Positions 57,440 through 64,000 of a stretch of 64,000 nucleotides of DNA are shown piece after piece. The notes under the pieces were generated by a model. The model made no database searches. It was given only the letters and a program-made list of their open reading frames with translations, and had not been told where the DNA came from. Location of the stretch: positions 16,059,747 to 16,123,746 of the forward strand of contig NC_134883.1 in the NCBI RefSeq assembly GCF_041734735.1, written 5' to 3'. The position numbers and the translations under genes were made by a program. The stretch comes from Babylonia areolata (Eukaryota > Mollusca > Gastropoda > Neogastropoda > Buccinidae). Each line of letters begins with the position of its first letter. Position 1 is the stretch's first letter.

Positions 57440-58360
57440 ACACTTTCCCCCACATTCCAAAATGTGGATAAATACATCATTCTAACACGCCCCCCCACAT
57501 TCCAAATGATGATAGATCTGTCACACTAACACTCCCCCCCCCCACATTCCAAAATGTGGATAAATCCATCATTCTAACACACCCCTCCACATTCCAAAAT
57601 GTGGATAAATCCATCACTCTAACACATGCACCCCCACATTCCAAAATGTGGATAAATCTGTCACACTAACACACGCCCCCCACCCCTACCCCCATTCCAA
57701 AATGTGGATAAATCTGTCACACTAACACACGCCCCCCCCCCCCCCCCCCATTCCAAAATGTGGATAAATCCATCACTCTAACACACGTACCCCCCCCCCC
57801 TTTCCAAAATGTGGATAAATCCATCACTCTAACACACGTCCCCCCCCTCCCCCTTCCAAAATGTGGATAAATCCATCACTCTAACACACGTCCCCCCCCT
57901 CCCCCTTCCAAAATGTGGATAAATCCATCACTCTAACACACGTCCCCCCCCCCTTCCAAAATGTGGATAAATCCATCACTCTAACACACGCCCCCCCCCC
58001 CTCCCAAACACACACAATCCAAAATGTGGATAAATCTATCACTCTAACACACACACACCCACATTCCAAAATGTGGATAAATCCATCACTAAATCCCCCA
58101 CCCCCCACCCCACATTCCAAAATGTGGATAAATCCATAACTCTAACACATTCCAGAAAGTGGATAAACTGGTCACTCTCAGATACGCCCCCCTACCCACC
58201 ACTGCTGACATCCAAATTGTGGATAAATCAGTCACTCCCACCCTCCCTAAAAACACATTCCAAAATGTGGATAAATCCTTCACTCTTTGATACCCTCCCA
58301 CCCCTCCCCATTCCAAACAGTGGATAAATCAATCACTCAATAAGACATGTCCCCCCCCCT
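57440..58360 (+). repeat. 45-60 bp minisatellite with an internal palindrome and C-tracts, about 18 copies
   Basis: Units combine a C-tract of variable length, the palindromic word ccacattccaaaatgtgg (7-bp arms, 4-base loop) or its half, and ataaatccatcactctaaca. C-tract length is the main source of period variation. Confidence 0.9.
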
Positions 58361-58589
58361 CCCCTCCCTCCCCATTCCGAACCTAAACACAAACATGATC
58401 ATACATAATACACAAAATTATATATAACAGGCATACTGAAAATTGCCATAGGGGAACTCTCATGTTCTAGATGCCAAAAATGAATGCACCATTCAAAAAA
58501 AGCCCCATTTGAAGTCCAGAAAAAGATGTAAATTATCATGACTTTCCATATAAAAAATATAACAAAAAAAGCAAGTGAATGGATCAGCA

Positions 58590-58740
58590 TAGCAGAGAAA
58601 TAAAAGACGAAAAAAAAAAAAATGAAAGAAACAAACAATAAGAGAGCAAATCGAAAAGAGGAAATTTCCAGCACAGAATTTCCAGAAGGTGAGGAAAGTG
58701 CTTGTACTGAAAGACCCCAGCATCCCAATGGGGGATGTTA
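58590..58740 (+). repeat. Dispersed repeat, copy 2 of 2 in the window
   Basis: Matches 52000-52160 over gaaatttccagcacagaatt and the following 70 bp; the A-rich leader is also similar. Confidence 0.55.
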
Positions 58741-59337
58741 CCAATATCTGCTCCCACAGTGAACACACACACACACCAACACACACAGAGACCAGCACAC
58801 ACACCAACTCACAGAGACCAAACAGACGAGACTAAAATCACAGAAAAAGAAATGCCCAACAGACAAAACTAGTCACAGGACCAGTGATGAACACATACTT
58901 TCAGCATTATTTTCTTACTGTTGTCATGACCAACACTGTCATTAACCAATGCTTCTTGAAAATCACAAGTCAACACTGTCTCACAAACATCCAACACTGT
59001 CTGCTGACAGTTGGCAAAACTGTATAACGCTGAAAAAAAGTACAAATGCTTTTACATTTTCAGATATGTTTTCAAAATCATGCAAGTTCTTTGCATGAAA
59101 ACACAGTCCGTGTACATTCTTCACCCACACTTTGATCAAGGCAAGCATTGAAGTAGAGGGAGAAAAGTGGTAAAATTTGACAGGTGCATGGATGTGAGAA
59201 ACTTCACCCACAGACTGGTCGTTGTGTGTGTGTGGGAGGGTGAGGGGGGGGGGGGGCTGTGGAGATGTGGGAAGGCTGGGGGGTGCACCAACAATGAGTC
59301 ACTGCGGTGTGGAGGGGAGGGAGGGATGGACAACAGG

Positions 59338-59610
59338 GCACAGATATACACACCACTGTTGTTCATCAGCAAACAGACCACACACAGATATACACACCAC
59401 TGCTGCTCATCAGCAAACAGACCACACACAGATACACACACCACTGTTGCTCATCAGCAAACAGACCACACACAGGTATACACACCACTGTTGCTCAACA
59501 GCAAACAGACCACACACAGATATACACACCACTGTAGCTCATCAGCGAACAGACCACACACAGGTATACACATCACTGTTGTTCGTCACCCAACAGACCA
59601 CAAAGGTATA
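59338..59610 (+). repeat. 44-bp minisatellite, about six copies
   Basis: Unit: acagatatacacaccactgt, then tgctcatcagcaaacagacc and acac. Open frames of 76-157 codons across it are artefacts of the repeat. Confidence 0.9.
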
Positions 59611-59825
59611 TACTGTTGCTCACACCTCAGCTGGCACTAAACACAGCATGCTGGATGAGCACACAGTTCACAACACCAATGTCTGAGGCATCACCATGAG
59701 ATTCCTTGTCCCAGTCACAGATGGACAGAAAGGCTCTCTCTCCAATACAGGGAACAAAACATATGCACACACACATAAACATGCTCACACACAAGTTTCA
59801 AAACTGGCCGACAGAACACTTGTCT

Positions 59826-60010
59826 TTTGTAAGGTGCAGCAGTAGCGTTGTGGACTGAGTGCTTGGACAAGGAAGTGAAGACCCAGGGTTACATTCCTGC
59901 ATGGACCACCATTTTTACTCTGCGTACCCTGCCCCACCTTGTAGAGCGGTCTGGGTGCTAACCTTTCACATGAGATAATCAACAAAAATCTAGTGTGCAG
60001 CATGCACTTC
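59826..60010 (+). mobile_element. Possible tRNA-derived SINE, another head type
   Basis: gtgcagcagtagcgttgtgg with B-box-like gggttacattcc, then a core containing gtctgggtgctaacctttca and agtgtgcagcatgcactt, the last shared with the cores above. Confidence 0.5.
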
Positions 60011-60247
60011 ACACACACACACAATGGCCACTAAAGCTGTCCCTGCAAATAATGTTAAAAACTATGGCATGTAAACCAACAAATAACAAAAATAATAGTG
60101 GCACCGGATTATGGACAGCAACCTCAAATTTCACTTTTTAAAAATGTTTTGAGTGAACAGTGATAATAATTAAGACGATCAACACTTACTGCAAAAGCCT
60201 AACAACACAGCAATAGAACTGTTCTGGTCCTGGGGGAAATAGCAAAT

Positions 60248-60685
60248 ATGGTTTGCAGAAACCTCATATATTTTCTTTTAATGCTGTCAGGATTTCTAAT
60301 ACTGAATGGAATATTATGTACATGTATGGATACCGTTATGAAACGGGGTCAGAAGACGCCCTTTACCCCGGAAGTTCTACACCAAGGGGTGGTTACTTGT
60401 GCAAGCGGAAGTGGTGTGCTACAAAACAGCTCACTGGTGTTTTGGTCACCCTGCACAGTCAGCAAACCAATGCAGTGTGCACTTCACCTTCGTTGCTACT
60501 CCACCAACTATACAACAGCACCAAGAAGACAAAGATACCTACTGTGTCAACAACCACGCCCTGTCTGCACCACACCACCTCTGTGTGACAGCAGCCTGTG
60601 TCAACCTGCCACCACTGAATACATCTACACTCCTGAAAACAACTACCTTCCTGAGTACGACTTAACCACTGAAGAAGACCTTTAA
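60248..60685 (+). CDS. Possible small secreted cysteine-rich protein, single exon, unknown family
   Basis: An ATG in good context (A at -3, G at +4) opens 145 codons. The start MVCRNLIYFLLMLSGF plus LILNGILC looks like a signal peptide. The rest has eight further cysteines, two N-glycosylation sequons (NSS, NYT) and an acidic, tyrosine-containing tail (PEYDLTTEEDL). AATAAA lies at 60869-60874, about 185 bp after the stop. Against it: two other frames of the same strand are also open over part of the stretch, no homologue is recognised, and it lies among repeats. The gene to the right runs on the other strand. Treat as a hypothesis. Confidence 0.22.
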   Translation: MVCRNLIYFLLMLSGFLILNGILCTCMDTVMKRGQKTPFTPEVLHQGVVTCASGSGVLQNSSLVFWSPCTVSKPMQCALHLRCYSTNYTTAPRRQRYLLCQQPRPVCTTPPLCDSSLCQPATTEYIYTPENNYLPEYDLTTEEDL

Positions 60686-60984
60686 TCCATTGCACTACAT
60701 CCTGAATGACAACAGGTTTAAGAAAATGCAGGCAGTGAAGTTTTTTTGTCTGGTTGTTCTTTCTGTAAAACTACTTTTCTGAGAAAAACCACAGCAGTCT
60801 GCTTAGAACAGCATACCGGTAATTTGCCTCCCCTGTTTTACAGAACTGACCTAAACTGCCCATCTACAATAAATCCTCACTCAATGTTACATAAGGAAAC
60901 TGACCATTTCACATTGCACTGCACTCTGTAATGACCACACTAACTGAACAAAAAGTTCCAGGTCTACTACATCAGATCACTGCT

Positions 60985-61196
60985 TTATAGTTATTATTTA
61001 TCTATTTATTTATTTATTTGTGTAAGCTTATCGATTATTTATTCACCTTTTTTTTCTTTCTTTTTTTCCCTCAAGGCCTGACTAAGCGCGTTGGGTTACG
61101 CTGCTGGTCAGGCATCTGCTTGGCAGATGTGGTGTAGCGTATATGGATTTGTCCGAAAGCAGTGATGCCTCCTTGAGCTACTGAAACTGAAACTGA
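60985..61196 (+). mobile_element. SINE tail module with AT-rich leader
   Basis: Leader of (tttat)n, then ctcaaggcctgactaagcgc to gctactgaaactgaaactga. Best-preserved module in the window. Confidence 0.78.
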
Positions 61197-61419
61197 GATC
61201 ACTGCTTGAGATCAGAATGGACGGGGCCACTTGTGACTCCAGCCTGCAGCAAAGAGCCAACCAGCCATGAACTCTTTTCCACTTAATCCGAACTTGAAAC
61301 CTAACGGAAAACCCCCAAACCACACAACTGAACTGAACACCAGACATCTGGTCTCTCAGACCTCCCCATGCATGTGACAGGTGATGTCCTGAAACCTTAG
61401 CCAGGATCAAGTGGTTGTC

Positions 61420-63318
61420 TCTTGTACACATGACAGGGAGGCAGAAGGGGTGTGTCACTGACCAGACAGACAGTCCATCACTGTACACATGACAGGGAGG
61501 CATAAGGGATGCGTCACTGACCAGTCAGTCCATCACTGTACACATGACAGGCAGAAGGGGTGTGTCACTGACCAGACAGACATTCCATCACTGTACACAT
61601 GACAGGGAGGCAGAAGGGGTGTGTCACTGACCAGACAGTCCATCACTGTACACATGACAGGGAGAAGGGGTGTGTCACTGACCAGACAGTCCATCACTGT
61701 ACACATGACAGGCAGAAGGGGTGTGTCACTGACCAGACAGACAGTCCATCACTGTACACATGACAGGCAGAAGGGGTGTGTCACTGACCAGACAGACAGT
61801 CCATCACTGTACACATGACAGGGAGGCAGAAGGGGTGTGTCACTGACCAGACAGACAGTCCATCATTGTACACATGACAGGCAGAAGGGGTGTGTCACTG
61901 ACCAGACAGACAGTCCATCACTGTACACATGACAGGGAGGCAGAAGGGGTGTGTCACTGACCAGACAGACAGTCCATCACTGTACACATGACAGGCAGAA
62001 GGGGTGTGTCACTGACCAGACAGACAGTCCATCACTGTACACATGACAGGGAGGCAGAAGAAGTGTGTCACTGACCAGACAGACAGTCCATCACTGTACA
62101 CATGACAGGGAGGCAGAAGGGGTGTGTCACTGACCAGACAGACAGTCCATCACTGTACACATGACAGGGAGGCAGAAGGGGTGTGTCACTGACCAGACAG
62201 ACAGTCCATCACTGTACACATGACAGGCAGAAGGGGTGTGTCACTGACCAGACAGACAGTCCATCACTGTACACATGACAGGGAAGCAGAAGGGGTGTGT
62301 CATTGACCAGTCCATCACTGTACACATGACAGGGAGGCAGAAGGGGTGTGTCACTGACCAGACAGACAGTCCATCACTGTACACATGACAGGGAAGCAGA
62401 AGGGGTGTGTCATTGACCAGACAGTCCATCACTGTACACATGACAGGGAGGCAGAAGGGGTGTGTCACTGACCAGACAGACAGTCCATCACTGTACACAT
62501 GACAGGCAGAAGGGGTGTGTCGCTGACCAGACAGACAGTCCATCACTGTACACATGACAGGGAGGCAGAAGGGGTGTGTCACTGACCAGACAGTCCATCA
62601 CTGTACACATGACAGGCAGAAGGGGTGTGTCACTGACCAGACAAACAGTCCATCACTGTACACATGACAGGCAGAAGGGGTGTGTCACTGACCAGACAGA
62701 CAGTCCATCACTGTACACATGACAGGGAGAAGGGGTGTGTCACTGACCAGACAGACAGTCCATCACTGTACACATGACAGGGAGGCAGAAGGGGTGTGTC
62801 ACTGACCAGACAGACAGTCCATCACTGTACACATGACAGGCAGAAGGGGTGTGTCACTGACCAGACAGTCCATCACTGTACACATGACACGGAGGCAGAA
62901 GGGGTGTGTCACTGACCAGACAGACAGTCCATCACTGTACACATGACACGGAGGCAGAAGGGGTGTGTCATTGACCAGACAGTCCATCACTGTACACATG
63001 ACAGGCAGAAGGGGTGTGTCACTGACCAGACACAGTCCATCACTGTACACATGACAGGGAGGCAGAAGGGGTGTGTCACTGACCAGACAGACAGTCCATC
63101 ACTGTACACATGACAGGCAGAAGGGGTGTGTCACTGACCAGACAGACAGTCCATCACTGTACACATGACAGGGAGGCAGAAGGGGTGTGTCACTGACCAG
63201 ACAGACAGTCCATCACTGTACACATGACAGGGAGGCAGAAGGGGTGTGTCACTGACCAGACAGACAGTCCCTCACTGTACACATGACAGGGAGGCAGAAG
63301 GGGTGTGTCACTGACACA
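61420..63318 (+). repeat. 47-59 bp minisatellite, about 34 copies
   Basis: Unit: gtgtgtcactgaccagacag, then acagtccatcactgtacaca, tgacagg(gag)gcagaagggg. Length classes come from presence or absence of gacagaca, gag and neighbouring short direct repeats. Confidence 0.95.
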
Positions 63319-63868
63319 AACTGTGTCAGTCCTCTCCTTGGTCTTCCTGCCTTTCACGTCACACCTACCCATCTAACTTTGGTGCTGGCACATTATCAGA
63401 CAAACAATGTTAGCTGACTTTAGCTGTGTAAGTCATCCACCTGTCCAACTCTTTACCAAATGGATCAGTCTGCAGGCTTTGATGCCTCCCTGAAATGACA
63501 CTGAGAAGACTGCTAAAGAAATACAAGAAGGCAACTGTCTTGAAATCAAGCAGCCGTAATGTATTTCTAATCATCATGGAAGTGAACAAACTGTGAAAAA
63601 ATTATAAACTGGCTGTCAAAGGGACGGGCAGACCATCCTCTCTATGCTTCAAACCAAACCTTGTTGTTTTGACCAGCTGACCAGAGCGCCAGTTTAGCAC
63701 TGAAAGCTTGTCAACACAGATAAAAACAAGAGACGCCAGTACCCAGCAGAAAAAATGCCAGTCTTGCTCAGTTCATTGCACATCAATTCAAAGGAAGACA
63801 ACCCATGGCTCCCTCTCAGCACACACCATCCACACTCCCTCAGCACACACACCATGGCAGCACAGCGG

Positions 63869-64000
63869 TCATTGTGTGAAGATGTCGGGGTGAGTTGTCA
63901 GAATGTCGTGAGCGATGCGTTTATCGTCAGCGGTGTTGGCCTCCTCATCACGGATGTTGACCAGACAGCGGTGCAGGTCAGGAAGGCGGTGACAGTGCTC
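63869..64000 (-). CDS. C-terminal end of an unidentified protein, gene continues off the right edge
   Basis: Reading on the minus strand from the window edge, 43 codons are open and end at TGA (63871-63869). The peptide contains DEEANTADDKRIAHDIL and ends HPDIFTQ. Codon use is G/C-rich at third positions (CTG, GTC, AAC, ATC, GAC), unlike the surrounding repeats and like the PRMT6 and SLC35C1 exons, which supports real coding sequence. I do not recognise the family. It could be the last exon of a longer gene with its 3' UTR reaching leftward. No acceptor is seen because the exon runs off the window. Confidence 0.5.
   Translation of the reverse strand, partial: EHCHRLPDLHRCLVNIRDEEANTADDKRIAHDILTTHPDIFTQ

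Larger units (their letters stand above)
50240..63868. other. Gene-poor 13.6 kb between DPM3 and the right-edge gene
   Basis: Apart from the possible ORF at 60248 and the separately listed repeats, I see no coding sequence. It may include a long 3' UTR of the minus-strand gene at the right edge. 53000-53770 and 54540-55770 look like low-repeat AT-moderate sequence with nothing I can name. Confidence 0.4.

Noticed and set aside
59167-59686. 154-157-codon frames with HRYTHHCCSSANRP repeats
   Set aside because: Translations of the 44-bp minisatellite in more than one frame.
61108-63372. Possible CRISPR-like array (regular repeats with short spacers)
   Set aside because: Repeat and spacer both vary little and lie in a eukaryotic intergenic region; no unique spacers and no cas genes. 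A minisatellite explains it.
1-64000. LTR retroelements, Polintons or other virus-like insertions
   Set aside because: No long terminal direct repeats, no protease, integrase, capsid or envelope-like coding seen. The only reverse transcriptase fragments are LINE type.

Overview
This is nuclear DNA from an animal with large introns, most likely a gastropod mollusc. Three protein-coding genes can be rebuilt exon by exon with GT-AG (once GC-AG) splice sites and protein-level conservation. The space between exons is packed with tRNA-derived SINEs that have modular ends, small terminal-inverted-repeat DNA elements, CA/GT microsatellites and many 43-60 bp minisatellites. The mollusc assignment rests on recollection of these SINE types and on no database search. 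I saw no bacterial-type genes, no CRISPR arrays, and no retrovirus-like or other virus-like element.

Layout: (1) about 1-20,704, + strand: a type I protein arginine methyltransferase of the PRMT6 type, 12 visible coding exons, with the first exon(s) off the left edge. (2) 20,705-32,760: convergent intergenic space or 3' UTRs, with SINEs and small tandem repeats. (3) 32,761-40,240, - strand: complete seven-exon GDP-fucose transporter (SLC35C1 type, 369 codons). (4) 40,241-42,368: gap between two divergent genes. (5) 42,369-50,219, + strand: complete five-exon DPM3 (stabilising subunit of dolichol-phosphate-mannose synthase, 99 codons), including a 30-nt microexon. (6) 50,220-63,868: gene-poor, with several minisatellites, a deleted mariner transposon and one possible single-exon secreted cysteine-rich protein (60,248-60,685, +). 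(7) 63,869-64,000, - strand: the last 43 codons of an unidentified gene that continues off the right edge.

SLC35C1 (Golgi GDP-fucose import) and DPM3 (ER dolichol-phosphate-mannose synthesis) both serve protein glycosylation and lie head to head. PRMT6 is a nuclear histone and protein methyltransferase with no evident pathway link to them.

The most striking observation is that minisatellites in all three genes appear to have grown out of exon-intron junctions. In PRMT6 (17,379-18,611) and SLC35C1 (34,741-35,405) each unit copies the end of the exon plus the splice donor. In DPM3 (46,937-47,481) each unit copies the splice acceptor plus the first codons of the exon. At least four other arrays run up to within a few bases of an acceptor. 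One of them (14,883-16,076) took up a TTAA-flanked MITE and then duplicated it as part of a 498-bp higher-order repeat.
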